DNA of 64,000 bases from Pseudomonas lundensis (GCF_001042985.1 NZ_JYKY01000006.1:150440-214439); one strand, 5' to 3'; counted from the stretch's first letter, positions 18,127-27,460 are shown. Program-made: numbers and translations. The notes: a model not told the origin generated them from the letters alone.

Positions 18127-19248
18127 TTAACGCTTGCGCAGAATCACGCTACCGATGGAGTAACCCGCACCGAACGAACTGAGAATGGCCAGCGCGCCGT
18201 TGGGCAAGTCATCCTGGTACTTATGGAACGCAATCACCGATCCCGCCGAACTGGTGTTGGCGTAGGTATCCAGAATCACCGGCGCTTCTTCGACCGAGGC
18301 TTCACGGCCCAGCAGGCGCTTGACGATCAGGTGGTTCATGCTGAGGTTGGCCTGGTGCAGCCAGAAGCGCTTCACGTCGGCCACGTCCAACTGGTTTTCT
18401 TCGAGGTGCTGCCCGATCAGCTCGGCCACCATCGGGCACACGTCACGGAACACTTTGCGCCCTTCCTGCACGAACAACTTGTCCGGGCTGTCGGCAGGTT
18501 CGTCCGAAGCACGGTTCAGGAAGCCGAAATTATTGCGGATGTTGTTCGAAAAGGTTGTCAGCAATTTGCTGCTGACGATATCGAACTGATGCGCCGAAGT
18601 CGCCAGGTCAGCGCGCTCGATCACCACGGCCGTCGCCGCATCACCAAAGATGAAATGGCTGTCACGGTCCCGGAAGTTCAGGTGGCCGGTGCACACTTCG
18701 GGGCTGATCAGCAGCACGGCGCGGGCCTGGCCCAACTGCACGCTGTTGCTGGCGGTCTGGATGCCGAAGGTCGCGGACGAGCAGGCGACGTTCATGTCAA
18801 AACCAAAACCCTGAATGCCCAGTGCGTGTTGCACCTCGATGGCAATGGCCGGGTACGGGCGTTGCAGGTTGGAGCACGCCACGATCACGCCGTCGATATC
18901 GGCTGCGGTTTTGCCTGCGCGCTCCAGCGCCTGCTGTGCCGCGCCGACCGCCATTTCGCAGAGCACCGACATTTCGTCGTTGGAACGCTCCGGGAGACGC
19001 GGGCGCATGCGCTGCGGGTCAAGGATGCCGTCCTTGTCCATCACAAAACGGCTTTTGATGCCGGAGGCTTTTTCGATAAAGGCCGCGCTGGATTCGGCCA
19101 GAGGCTGAATCTCACCGGCCTCGATGGCAGCCGCGTGTTCGGCGTTGAACTGTTGCACATAGGTATTGAAAGACTGCACCAGCTCTTCGTTGGAGATGCT
19201 GTTGGCCGGGGTATACAGGCCGGTGCCGCTGATGACGACGTTATGCAC
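18127..19248 (-). CDS. Beta-ketoacyl-ACP synthase III, PA3286 type
   Basis: A 373-residue FabH-like thiolase-fold enzyme. The nucleophile is Cys156 in NVACSSATFG, with the catalytic His in WLHQANLSMN and the Asn in the DTYANTSSAGS segment. It is longer than FabH (about 320) because of the N-terminal 30-90 region. The P. aeruginosa counterpart condenses medium-chain acyl-CoA from beta-oxidation with malonyl-ACP, feeding fatty acids back to synthesis. The GTG at 19248 is chosen: AGAGGA lies 6 bases upstream, and the 17 upstream in-frame codons are promoter DNA. Confidence 0.88.
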   Translation of the reverse strand: MHNVVISGTGLYTPANSISNEELVQSFNTYVQQFNAEHAAAIEAGEIQPLAESSAAFIEKASGIKSRFVMDKDGILDPQRMRPRLPERSNDEMSVLCEMAVGAAQQALERAGKTAADIDGVIVACSNLQRPYPAIAIEVQHALGIQGFGFDMNVACSSATFGIQTASNSVQLGQARAVLLISPEVCTGHLNFRDRDSHFIFGDAATAVVIERADLATSAHQFDIVSSKLLTTFSNNIRNNFGFLNRASDEPADSPDKLFVQEGRKVFRDVCPMVAELIGQHLEENQLDVADVKRFWLHQANLSMNHLIVKRLLGREASVEEAPVILDTYANTSSAGSVIAFHKYQDDLPNGALAILSSFGAGYSIGSVILRKR

Positions 19249-19281
19249 GGTCGTTCCTCTGTTCTGTTCAAGCAGAAAATA

Positions 19282-19299
19282 TTGGCACTTGCGTACCAA
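19282..19299. promoter_or_regulatory. Candidate operator upstream of the KAS III gene
   Basis: Inverted repeat TTGGCAC-TTGC-GTACCAA (6 of 7 positions paired) lies 34 bases upstream of the KAS III start. A second one, TTGCC-N6-GGCAA, lies at about 19383-19398. Either could bind a repressor; none can be named. Confidence 0.35.
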
Positions 19300-19303
19300 A
19301 TCA

Positions 19304-19336
19304 TAAAAGGACTCACCCCGGACAAACGGGGGGTGA
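19304..19336 (-). terminator. Possible hrpA terminator
   Basis: On the minus strand TCACCCC pairs with GGGGTGA across a 10-base loop, followed by GTCCTTTTA. The T-tract is interrupted, so strength is moderate. It lies 100 bases after the hrpA stop. Confidence 0.5.
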
Positions 19337-19436
19337 AGTGCCTTGGATCACATACGTGTCTGGACTTAATAGCCGCGAAGTTTGCCATAAAAGGCAACAT
19401 TTGCGTTATCGCCGCATCGACGGCCGGAGGCGCGTG

Positions 19437-22400
19437 TCACGCCTCCACCTGGCTCCACTGTTTGCTCAGGCGCTTGTCAGAAATCGGCACCTTGGTGCCC
19501 AGTTGCTGGCCGAACAGCGACACCCGGTATTCTTCCAGCCACCAGCGGTACAGCTCCAGTTGCGGATCGCGCTTGCCTTCTTGCGCATGCTTGGTGGCGC
19601 GGGCCTGATACTGCGCCCACAGCCCACTCAATTCGCCGCTCCACACCCGATCTTTTTGCACCTGGCCCGGCAGTTTCTCCAGGCGCAGTTCAATGGCCTT
19701 GAGGTAACGCGGCAGCTCCTTGAGCCACATCGCGGGGGTTTCCCGGACAAATCCGGGGTACACCAAATGGCTCAGTTGCTGCTTGATGTCATTCAACGCC
19801 ACGGCCTGGGCCAGGTCGATCTTGCCTTTGAAGCGCTTTTGCAGACCGTGCCACAGCTTGAGGATGTCCAGCGTCAGTTTCGCCAGTTTCTCGGCGTGTT
19901 CCGTCCAGCCGGCGCGCTTGCGTTCGGCCAGTGAAGCCAGCCCGGCGCCATCACGGGGCAGCACGGCCTCGCCTTCAAGAATGCAACTGTCGAGGCTGGC
20001 CAGCAGAATATCTTCGACCAGACTTTCAACCCGTCCCAGCTCGCGGTACAGCAAGCCCAGTTCGGTCAGCCCCGGCAATTTGCCCCGCAGGAACTTCGCA
20101 GGTTCGGCCAACTGCTGCATCAGCAAGCGCTGCAAGGCGCGACGGTGCTGGTATTCGGCCTCGGCCGGGGTCGAGAATCGACCTTCCTTGACCGTATTGC
20201 CCTCTTCGACCAGCGCCGGGTACACCGTCATCGACAAACCGGCAATCTTTTGCTGGGTTTTCTCCGCCACCGGGGCAAAGCCCCTGGCCTGCACCGGCTG
20301 TTGGCTTTCGGCGCTCTGCGGCACAGCCAGAGCGGCTTGGCTGGCTTCAGCAAAACGCGCGGTCAGCTCGGCCAGATCGCGGCCTTCGCCAAGGAACTTG
20401 CCATGGGCGTCGACGATTTCCAGGTTCATCCGCAGATGACTGTCGACCTGCTGCGCCGCCTCGGCCCACGCCTCATCACTGACCCGCACGCCTGTCATGC
20501 GCAACAGTTCACGCCCCAGCGCCTGGGGCAACGAACCCTGACCAAACGCCATACGCTGCAACGCAGCCTTGACGAAGTCCGGCACCGGCACGAAGTTTTT
20601 GCGCAATGCCTTGGGCAGGCTGCGCACTAGCGCGATGCACTTGGCCTCGATCATCCCCGGCACCAGCCACTCCAGGCGCTCGGGCGGCAGCACGGGCAAC
20701 AGCGGCGCGGGCACTTTGACCGTCACGCCGTCACGGGGGTGGTTCGGCTCAAAGTGATAACTGAGCGCCAGCGTCAAATCCCCCAGACGCAATGTGTCCG
20801 GGTAATGCTGGGCGGTGATTTCAGTGGCCTCGCGGGCCAGCACGTCTTCTTCGCGCATGATCAACAGCTGCGGGTCTTTCTGACTGTTGACCCGGTACCA
20901 GCTGTCGAAAGTCGCGGTCTGATGAATCTCGGCGGGCAGGCGCGCATCGTAGAACGCAAACAGGGTCTCTTCGTCCGCCAGAATGTCACGGCGCCGGGCC
21001 TTGGCTTCCAGCTCGTCGAGCTGCTCCAGCAAGCGGGCGTTGGCCGCCAGGCACTTGGCCCGCGACTGGATTTCACCGCGCACCAACCCTTCGCGGATAA
21101 ACAGCTCGCGGGACAACACCGGGTCAATCGGCCCGTAATGCACAGGGCGACGGCCTACCACGATCAAACCGAACAGCGTGATTTGCTCGAAAGCCACCAC
21201 TTGCCCGCGTTTTTTCTCCCAGTGCGGCTCGAAGTAATTCTTTTTGACCAGATGCCCGGCCAGCGGCTCGATCCAGTCCGGCTCGATCTTGGCCACCATG
21301 CGCGCATACAGCTTGGTGGTTTCCACCAGCTCGGCGGTCATCAGCCATTGCGGGCGCTTTTTGCCCAACCCCGAAGACGGGTGAATCCAGAACCGACGCT
21401 GACGCGCGCCCAGGTAATCACCTTCTTCGGACTTCTGCCCGATCTGGCTGAGCAACCCCGACAACACGGCCTTGTGCAGCTTGGGGTAATCCGCCGGTTC
21501 TTTATTGACCGACAGTTGCAGGTCACGGCAGATCAAGCTCAGTTGACGGTGAGAATCGCGCCACTCGCGCAAGCGCAGGTAGTTCAGGAAATTCTTGCGG
21601 CACCAGTTGCGCAGCGGGCTGGCGGTCAGCGCCTGGCGCTGCTCTTCAAACCCGCGCCACACATTGATCAGCGCGGCAAAGTCCGAGTCCACATCCTTCC
21701 ATTGCGCGTGGGCCTGATCGGCCGCCTGCTGGCGCTCCGGCGGACGCTCGCGCGGGTCTTGCACCGACATCGCACTGGCCACGATCAACACTTCCTGCAA
21801 GCTGCCGAGCTTGGCCGCTTCAAGCAGCATGCGCCCCATGCGTGGGTCGACCGGCAGGCGCGCCAGTTGGCGGCCCAGCGGCGTCAGCTGGTTTTCGCGG
21901 TTGACGGCGGACAGCTCCTGCAACAGGTTGAAGCCGTCCGTAATGGCTTTGCCGTCTGGCGGCTCGATGAACGGGAACGCCGTAATTTCCCCCAGACGCA
22001 GGTGCAACATTTGCAGGATGACGGCCGCAAGGTTGGTACGCAGAATCTCGGGATCGGTAAATTCCGGGCGCCCGTTGAAGTCTTCTTCGGCGTACAACCG
22101 CACGCAGATACCCGGCTCAACCCGCCCGCAGCGGCCCTTGCGCTGATTGGCGCTGGCCTGGGAAATGGCTTCGATCGGCAAACGCTGGACCTTGGCCCGG
22201 TAGCTGTAGCGGCTGATACGTGCGGTGCCGCTGTCAATCACATAACGAATGCCCGGCACCGTCAGGGAGGTTTCTGCGACGTTGGTCGCCAAGACCACAC
22301 GGCGTCCGGGGTGCGACTGGAAGATCCGCTGCTGCTCGGCCGGTGACAGTCGTGCATACAACGGCAGGATTTCGGTGTGTTTGAGCTGGGCCTTGCGCAA

Positions 22401-23348
22401 CATGTCGGCGGCATCGCGGATTTCGCGCTCGCCGGGCAAAAACACCAGCACGTCGCCGGGGCTCTTGCGCTCATGGCGCTCGTGGGCGGCAATTTCGTCC
22501 AGCGTCGCAATGATCGCCTGATCGACGCTCAAATCCTCTTCGACGCTGTTGCCCTCCTCGTCCTGCTCGGCGGTCAACGGGCGATACCAGGTCTCGACCG
22601 GGAACGTGCGGCCCGAGACTTCCACAATCGGCGCATCGTTGAAGTGTTTGGAGAAACGCTCCAAATCGATGGTGGCCGAGGTAATGATGACCTTGAGGTC
22701 CGGACGCCGGGGCAGCAGGATTTTCAGGTAACCCAGCAAAAAGTCGATGTTCAGGCTGCGTTCGTGGGCTTCGTCGACGATGATCGTGTCGTAGCGTTCG
22801 AGGAAGCGGTCGTGCTGGGTTTCGGCCAACAAAATCCCGTCGGTCATCAACTTGATCAGCGTGTTGGAATCGCTTTGATCCTCAAACCGCACCTGATAGC
22901 CGACCAATGCGCCCAACGGCGTCCCCAGTTCCTCGGCCACGCGACTGGCCACGCTGCGCGCGGCGATACGCCGGGGCTGCGTATGGCCAATCAAACCGTG
23001 CTGACCGCGCCCGATCTCCAGGCAGATTTTCGGCAGCTGGGTGGTTTTGCCCGAACCGGTTTCACCGGCCAGAATCAGCACCTGATGCTTGAGCAGCGCG
23101 GCCTTGATCTCATCGCGCTTGGCGGCGATCGGCAAGTGTTCGTCATAGCGAATCAACGGCACACTGGCCGCCCGCGCCGTCACCTGCGCGCACGACGCCT
23201 CGACCCGCGCCACCCAGGCCGCCAGCTTGGCGTCGTCCGGTTTTTTGCGCAGCTCATGCAACTGCCGACGCAGCGTGTGGCGGTCGGCAATCATGGCGTG
23301 ATCGAGGTTTTTCAACAGCTTGTCGATAGCAGGCGATTCGTCAGTCAT
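19437..23348 (-). CDS. hrpA: ATP-dependent RNA helicase HrpA (DEAH box)
   Basis: A 1303-residue DEAH/RHA helicase, matching E. coli HrpA (1300). Walker A is AGETGSGKTTQ near residue 95, DEAH is in VDEAHERSLN, followed by SATID, and the RecA2 motifs TNVAETSLTVPG and QRKGRCGRVEPG are present. After the OB-fold the long family-specific C-terminal part (about residues 650-1303, DUF3418) is complete. HrpA rescues stalled or collided ribosomes in E. coli. The ATG at 23348 gives the usual short N-terminus. Confidence 0.95.
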   Translation of the reverse strand: MTDESPAIDKLLKNLDHAMIADRHTLRRQLHELRKKPDDAKLAAWVARVEASCAQVTARAASVPLIRYDEHLPIAAKRDEIKAALLKHQVLILAGETGSGKTTQLPKICLEIGRGQHGLIGHTQPRRIAARSVASRVAEELGTPLGALVGYQVRFEDQSDSNTLIKLMTDGILLAETQHDRFLERYDTIIVDEAHERSLNIDFLLGYLKILLPRRPDLKVIITSATIDLERFSKHFNDAPIVEVSGRTFPVETWYRPLTAEQDEEGNSVEEDLSVDQAIIATLDEIAAHERHERKSPGDVLVFLPGEREIRDAADMLRKAQLKHTEILPLYARLSPAEQQRIFQSHPGRRVVLATNVAETSLTVPGIRYVIDSGTARISRYSYRAKVQRLPIEAISQASANQRKGRCGRVEPGICVRLYAEEDFNGRPEFTDPEILRTNLAAVILQMLHLRLGEITAFPFIEPPDGKAITDGFNLLQELSAVNRENQLTPLGRQLARLPVDPRMGRMLLEAAKLGSLQEVLIVASAMSVQDPRERPPERQQAADQAHAQWKDVDSDFAALINVWRGFEEQRQALTASPLRNWCRKNFLNYLRLREWRDSHRQLSLICRDLQLSVNKEPADYPKLHKAVLSGLLSQIGQKSEEGDYLGARQRRFWIHPSSGLGKKRPQWLMTAELVETTKLYARMVAKIEPDWIEPLAGHLVKKNYFEPHWEKKRGQVVAFEQITLFGLIVVGRRPVHYGPIDPVLSRELFIREGLVRGEIQSRAKCLAANARLLEQLDELEAKARRRDILADEETLFAFYDARLPAEIHQTATFDSWYRVNSQKDPQLLIMREEDVLAREATEITAQHYPDTLRLGDLTLALSYHFEPNHPRDGVTVKVPAPLLPVLPPERLEWLVPGMIEAKCIALVRSLPKALRKNFVPVPDFVKAALQRMAFGQGSLPQALGRELLRMTGVRVSDEAWAEAAQQVDSHLRMNLEIVDAHGKFLGEGRDLAELTARFAEASQAALAVPQSAESQQPVQARGFAPVAEKTQQKIAGLSMTVYPALVEEGNTVKEGRFSTPAEAEYQHRRALQRLLMQQLAEPAKFLRGKLPGLTELGLLYRELGRVESLVEDILLASLDSCILEGEAVLPRDGAGLASLAERKRAGWTEHAEKLAKLTLDILKLWHGLQKRFKGKIDLAQAVALNDIKQQLSHLVYPGFVRETPAMWLKELPRYLKAIELRLEKLPGQVQKDRVWSGELSGLWAQYQARATKHAQEGKRDPQLELYRWWLEEYRVSLFGQQLGTKVPISDKRLSKQWSQVEA

Positions 23349-23483
23349 CAGGTGCGTAACAGTCTTGGTAAAGGCAGGGGGCGGATTGTCGCAGATTTAG
23401 GGGCCCAAGCACGAATCTGTAGCACGACGACGCTCAATTGCGCGTATCCGGGAGGTGTCAAGAAACGCCTCCCCTGTGCAGCA

Positions 23484-25193
23484 TCATCCCCGCCGCCGAT
23501 AAGGAAACACATCGATCACCTTGCCCGACGCGATGGAGGCTTGCAGGCCTTTCCAGTAATCGGCGTCGTAGATTTCACCGTGCAGCTCGTCGAACAAACG
23601 GCGCTGGCTGGCATCGGCGAACAGGAACGGCGGAAATTCTTCGGGGAACACGTCCAGCGGACCGATGGAGTACCACGGCTCGCTGGCCATTTCGTCTTCC
23701 GGGGTGCGCGGCTGGGGGATGTGGCGGAAGTTGGCTTCGGTCAGAAAGCAGATTTCGTCATAGTCGTAGAACACCACGCGGCCATGGCGGGTGACGCCAA
23801 AGTTTTTCAACAGCATGTCGCCGGGGAAGATGTTGGCCGCCGCCAGTTGTTTGATCGCCAACCCATAGTCGTCCAGGGCTTCGCGGATTTGCGCAGGGTT
23901 GGCGTTTTCCAGGTACAGGTTGAGCGGGGTCATGCGCCGCTCGGTCCAACAGTGGCGAATCAGTACCGTGTCGCCTTCCACCTCGACCGTGGACGGCGCC
24001 ACGTCCAGCAGCTCGGCCAGGCACTCGGGCTCGAACTGGCTTAACGGGAAACGGAAATCCGCAAATTCCTGGGTGTCGGCCATGCGCCCGACCCGATCCA
24101 CGCTTTTGACCAGCCGGTATTTTTCAATGACCGTGGCCCGGTTGACGTTTTTGGAGGGTGAAAACGTGTCCTTGATCAGTTTGAACACGGTGTTGAAGCC
24201 CGGCAGGGTGAACACGGTCATGACCATGCCGCGCACGCCGGGGGCCATGATGAAGCGGTCATCCGTGGTGGCCAGATGGTTGATGAGAGCGCGGTAGAAC
24301 TCGGACTTCCCGTGTTTGTAAAAACCGATGGAGGTGTAGAGCTCGGCGATGTGCTTGCCCGGCAGGATGCGTTTGAGAAAGCCGACAAACTCGGCGGGCA
24401 CTGGTACATCGACCATGAAGTACGAACGGGTGAAGGAGAAAATGATCGACACTTCGGCTTCGTCGGTGATCAAAGCGTCTATCTGAATGCCCCGTCCTTC
24501 GCGGTGCAGCAGCGGGATCACCAGCGGCCATTGCTCGTCACGGGTGTAGAGGCGCCCTACCAGATAGGCCCCCTTGTTGCGGTACAACACCGAGCCAAAC
24601 AGTTCGATGCTCATGTCCGGGTCTTTGCACACCCAGTCGGGCAGGCTTTCACGCAGGTGTGCTTCCAGCCTGCGCACGTCCCCCGGTAAATCGGCGTACG
24701 CCTCACTGAACGCGTAGTCGCTGAAGATCTGCGTGAGCGTGAGGCTTAACTGCCCGGCGGGGCGATACGTGCGGGTTTGTGCGGCCCGCGGCTCACGCAA
24801 GGCCGGGCGCGTGGTGTGAATGAACATGCAGTCGTCGCTGATCAGGTCGTGGCTGAACAGGCTGCAAAACGTCGAGTTGTACCAGGTCTCGGCCAGCTCA
24901 TCGTCCAGCCGCGGATCAATCAGGCGGATGTACGCGTGCTTGACCAAGGGCCACTGGCTGGCATCCAGCAAACCCTGTTCAGCGAACGCCGATTGCAACC
25001 GCTGGCGGACCTGACTGACTTTTTGCTCATAGAGGTTGATCCGTGCGGCGGAAGCCTCCTGCGCGTCCTGCCACAGCGCGCCTTCAAACCGGGCGCGGGC
25101 GCCGTCGGTGATTTGCCGAAAGTGCTCACGGTAATCATCGAAGCCATCGAGAATCAGTGTTGCGATGGCGTCGGCCGGCCAGGTACGGGGCAT
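23484..25193 (-). CDS. aceK: Isocitrate dehydrogenase kinase/phosphatase
   Basis: A 569-residue bifunctional enzyme that phosphorylates and dephosphorylates isocitrate dehydrogenase, switching carbon between the TCA cycle and the glyoxylate shunt. The regulatory domain is N-terminal; the kinase domain starts near 310 with [25 protein letters not shown] (ATP-binding loop and Lys). The catalytic segment is [11 protein letters not shown], and YDYDEICFL supplies the metal-binding Asp. It stands alone rather than with aceA/aceB as in E. coli. AGAGG precedes the ATG at spacing 8. Confidence 0.95.
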   Translation of the reverse strand: MPRTWPADAIATLILDGFDDYREHFRQITDGARARFEGALWQDAQEASAARINLYEQKVSQVRQRLQSAFAEQGLLDASQWPLVKHAYIRLIDPRLDDELAETWYNSTFCSLFSHDLISDDCMFIHTTRPALREPRAAQTRTYRPAGQLSLTLTQIFSDYAFSEAYADLPGDVRRLEAHLRESLPDWVCKDPDMSIELFGSVLYRNKGAYLVGRLYTRDEQWPLVIPLLHREGRGIQIDALITDEAEVSIIFSFTRSYFMVDVPVPAEFVGFLKRILPGKHIAELYTSIGFYKHGKSEFYRALINHLATTDDRFIMAPGVRGMVMTVFTLPGFNTVFKLIKDTFSPSKNVNRATVIEKYRLVKSVDRVGRMADTQEFADFRFPLSQFEPECLAELLDVAPSTVEVEGDTVLIRHCWTERRMTPLNLYLENANPAQIREALDDYGLAIKQLAAANIFPGDMLLKNFGVTRHGRVVFYDYDEICFLTEANFRHIPQPRTPEDEMASEPWYSIGPLDVFPEEFPPFLFADASQRRLFDELHGEIYDADYWKGLQASIASGKVIDVFPYRRRG

Positions 25194-25271
25194 GGGGAAA
25201 ACCTCTGCACGAACGTCGTGGATGTTGTTATGCGCCTGAGCTTAGAGGCCAATTGTTACCGGACGCAACCA

Positions 25272-25299
25272 TTGCCTTGCGCGCAGCATCCCCTACACT
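25272..25299 (+). promoter_or_regulatory. Sigma-70 promoter candidate for the EamA gene at 25330
   Basis: TTGCCT (25272) and TACACT (25294) are separated by 16 bases. The expected transcription start is about 25 bases before the GTG start codon. Confidence 0.5.
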
Positions 25300-25329
25300 G
25301 CCCGCCACAAAACCTGTAAGGAAACATCC

Positions 25330-26214
25330 GTGAGACTTGTCGATATCGTGCGCATGCTGTCGCTGGCAGGCATTTGGGGCGCCAGCTTTTTATTTATGCG
25401 GATCATCGCACCGGTTCTCGGCTCCATCCCTACTGCTTTCTTTCGTGTGTCCATCGCGGCCACCGGATTGTTGGTGATGCTGACGATGATGCGTGTCAGC
25501 TGGAATTTCGGCGGCAAATTCAAAGTGGTGCTGATCCTCGGAGTCATTAACTCAGGCATACCGGCCACGTTGTATTCCGTGGCGGCCCAGGTGCTGCCTG
25601 CCGGGTATTCAGCCATTTTCAACGCCACCACGCCACTGATGGGCGTGCTGATTGGCGGCCTGTTTTTCAGTGAAAAACTCACGCCGACCAAAATGGCAGG
25701 GGTGTTTTTGGGCCTGTTGGGGGTGGGCATTCTGACCCGGGCAGGGCCTGTCGCGTTTGACATGGACTTGCTGATGGGCGCCCTCGCCTGCTTGCTGGCC
25801 ACCACTTGCTACGGCTTCGCTGGCTTTTTGGCGCGCCGCTGGCTGGATCAGCAAGGTGGGCTGGACCCGCGTCTCTCGGCGCTGGGCAGCATGCTCGGGG
25901 CCACGCTGTTTCTGCTGCCGCTGTTTGCGGGCAGCCTGATCCATCAGCCACCCGCCAGTTGGGGTGGTACAAGCGTGTGGTTGTCGCTGCTGGGGTTGGG
26001 CCTGTTGTGCACAGCGTTTGCGTACATTTTGTACTTCCGCCTGCTGACCAGTATCGGTCCGGTCAAGTCCATGACCGTGACCTTTATGATCCCGCCGTTT
26101 GGCGTGCTGTGGGGCGCACTGTTTCTGGACGAGCCGCTCTCGATGGCGCACGTGTATGGCGGGCTGTTGATCGCCGTGGCGCTGTGGCTGGTGCTCAGGC
26201 CCGGACGGCCTTGA
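25330..26214 (+). CDS. EamA/DMT family transporter
   Basis: A 294-residue membrane protein with ten predicted helices in two EamA repeats (about residues 8-137 and 150-290). The first helix contains SLAGIWGASFLFMRI, a common EamA start, and the second repeat has the conserved FLDEPLSMAHVYGGLLI. GTG start with AAGGA at spacing 7. It is convergent with another EamA gene, a separate subfamily at low identity. Substrate unknown. Confidence 0.87.
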   Translation: MRLVDIVRMLSLAGIWGASFLFMRIIAPVLGSIPTAFFRVSIAATGLLVMLTMMRVSWNFGGKFKVVLILGVINSGIPATLYSVAAQVLPAGYSAIFNATTPLMGVLIGGLFFSEKLTPTKMAGVFLGLLGVGILTRAGPVAFDMDLLMGALACLLATTCYGFAGFLARRWLDQQGGLDPRLSALGSMLGATLFLLPLFAGSLIHQPPASWGGTSVWLSLLGLGLLCTAFAYILYFRLLTSIGPVKSMTVTFMIPPFGVLWGALFLDEPLSMAHVYGGLLIAVALWLVLRPGRP

Positions 26215-26231
26215 TACCGTGACTCAAGCAA

Positions 26232-26264
26232 GCTGCGAAGAAGGCCGCATTGCCCCTTCGCAGC
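26232..26264. repeat. Stem-loop between convergent EamA genes
   Basis: GCTGCGAAG pairs perfectly with CTTCGCAGC (15-base loop) in the 62-base gap between the two convergent stop codons. There is no T-run, so it probably acts as a mRNA 3' end barrier. Confidence 0.45.
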
Positions 26265-26276
26265 CCGGCTCAGCGG

Positions 26277-27140
26277 TTACGCGGTTTTACGGAACACGAA
26301 CATCAGGCCCACGATGATCATGGCCATGCCCAGCAGGCTCAACGCCGCGAGGGTATTGCCGAAAATCAGGTAGTCCATCACGGCTGTGACGGCAGGCACC
26401 AGGTAAAACAGGCTGGTGACATTGACCAGGTTGCCCCGCGCAATCATCCGGTACAGCAACAAGGTGGCCAGCACCGAGACCACCAGCCCCATCCACAACA
26501 CCGGAATTACAAAGCCTGCGCTGTACTGGACGTTAAAGGGTTGAAACGGCACGAACACCGCGCACACCACCAGCCCGGCAAGGTACTGCAATGGCAAGGT
26601 GCCCAACGGGTTATGGGTGATGCGCTTTTGCATCAGGGTGCCGAACGTCATGCTCCCCAGCGCCAGCACCGCGAACAGCATGCCTTGCCATGACATGCCC
26701 GCCAGCCCGATGCCCTGGTACACCACCAGAATCAGCCCGGCCAACCCCAGAAACAGCCCCAGCAGTCGGCTCCAGCAAAGGCGCCGCTCCAGGATCACAG
26801 CGGTCAGAATCGGCTGGACGCCCATGACCGTGGCCATGACGCCCGGCGTGATGTGAAGCGACAGCGCCAGCATGTAAAAAATCTGATAGGCGCCCAGCAA
26901 GACCGCCCCGGTGGCCAATGCATACCGCACCGCCCGGGCCCCGCGCGGCCGCTGGAGTTTGAGCAAGGGGATCAACAGCACCAGCGCCAGTAACGCGATG
27001 GCAAAGCGGATCAATAGAAACGCAAAGGGCGACGCGTGGGCCAAGCCCCATTTGGAGAAAATCGCGCCGCTGCTCCACAGCAACACAAACACACACGTGG
27101 AGGCAGCCGCCAGCGCGGCATCTTTTGAGATCGAATACAT
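26277..27140 (-). CDS. EamA/DMT family exporter behind a valine-rich attenuator
   Basis: A 287-residue membrane protein with ten helices in two EamA halves (about residues 10-140 and 150-283); FLLIRFAIALLALVLLIPLL and VMGVQPILTAVILERR are typical of the family. The ATG at 27140 follows ACAGGTG. What sets it apart is the 5' region: promoter, 53-codon Val-rich leader ORF, hairpin and T-tailed terminator directly upstream (27162-27456). That suggests transcription rises when charged Val-tRNA (or another amino acid in the leader) is scarce or translation is slow. Export of branched-chain amino acids or a toxic analogue is inferred only from this. Confidence 0.85.
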   Translation of the reverse strand: MYSISKDAALAAASTCVFVLLWSSGAIFSKWGLAHASPFAFLLIRFAIALLALVLLIPLLKLQRPRGARAVRYALATGAVLLGAYQIFYMLALSLHITPGVMATVMGVQPILTAVILERRLCWSRLLGLFLGLAGLILVVYQGIGLAGMSWQGMLFAVLALGSMTFGTLMQKRITHNPLGTLPLQYLAGLVVCAVFVPFQPFNVQYSAGFVIPVLWMGLVVSVLATLLLYRMIARGNLVNVTSLFYLVPAVTAVMDYLIFGNTLAALSLLGMAMIIVGLMFVFRKTA

Positions 27141-27161
27141 GAGTTACACCTGTCATCAGGC

Positions 27162-27197
27162 AAAAAAGGCCACTCAGCCAAGGCTGAAGTTCAGTGG
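27162..27197 (-). terminator. Attenuator terminator in front of the EamA gene
   Basis: On the minus strand CAGCC-TT-GGCTG forms the core, outer arms CCACT/AGTGG add five pairs with a six-base bulge, and then CC-T6 follows. It ends 22 bases before the exporter start codon, so transcripts stopped here would never include the gene. Confidence 0.65.
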
Positions 27198-27211
27198 TTT
27201 TTCAGACGGGT

Positions 27212-27241
27212 ACGGGCAGCCGAAGGCTCGGCTCAGCCCGT
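27212..27241 (-). promoter_or_regulatory. Attenuator pause hairpin overlapping the leader stop codon
   Basis: ACGGGC/GCCCGT plus AGCCGA/TCGGCT form a 12-pair stem with a GCCT loop and a two-base bulge. The first arm includes the last two leader codons and its stop. The 3' arm (AGCC...GGCTG) can instead pair with CAGCC...GGCT of the terminator, about nine pairs, giving an alternative antiterminator fold. Confidence 0.6.
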
Positions 27242-27394
27242 CACAACACCCGGTGGCGATACGACGACGTACACCACAGTGCTGCTGACAGGAGGGGGGG
27301 AGTGAATGATCTGCTCCGGCTGCTGATTCGCACACGGCACTGCGTCAGCAGTGACTGCTGAATCGACAACGCGGTGTGGAAGAGAAACCGGCAT
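27233..27394 (-). CDS. Val-rich 53-residue leader peptide of an attenuator
   Basis: This ORF starts at ATG 27394, about 26 bases after the predicted transcription start, and ends at TGA 27233. Thirteen of its 53 residues are Val, and the C-terminus reads VVYVVVSPPGVVTG, 7 Val in 14, close in pattern to the VV-x-x-VVV...PP stretch of the enteric ilvGMEDA leader. Its stop codon lies inside the pause hairpin, as in classic amino-acid attenuators. The ribosome binding site before the ATG is weak. An alternative start at ATT 27305-27303 with GGAG upstream would give a shorter leader with the same C-terminus. Confidence 0.6.
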   Translation of the reverse strand: MPVSLPHRVVDSAVTADAVPCANQQPEQIIHSPPPVSSTVVYVVVSPPGVVTG

Positions 27395-27426
27395 GGGCTG
27401 ATCGTTCTGAAGGGTATCGAGCGCCG

Positions 27427-27456
27427 ACTATAACCAGCGCCCGATACAATTGGCAA
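27427..27456 (-). promoter_or_regulatory. Sigma-70 promoter of the attenuated EamA transcript
   Basis: TTGCCA (minus strand, 27456-27451) and TATAGT (27432-27427) are spaced 18 bases. It begins just after the lpxO stop codon and gives a leader RNA of about 280 bases before the exporter ATG. Confidence 0.6.
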
Positions 27457-27460
27457 TACG

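Noticed and set aside
19282..19292. Sigma-54 promoter near the KAS III gene
   Set aside because: TGGCAC and TTGC are adjacent instead of separated by five bases, so the -24/-12 spacing fails.
20739..22346. Long plus-strand frame (535 codons) inside hrpA
   Set aside because: It is antisense to the well-conserved helicase; its His/Gln/Arg-rich composition is the usual shadow of a GC-rich gene.
22377..24044. Plus-strand frame of 555 codons spanning hrpA and aceK
   Set aside because: It crosses two real genes on the opposite strand and has no ribosome binding site or recognisable domain.
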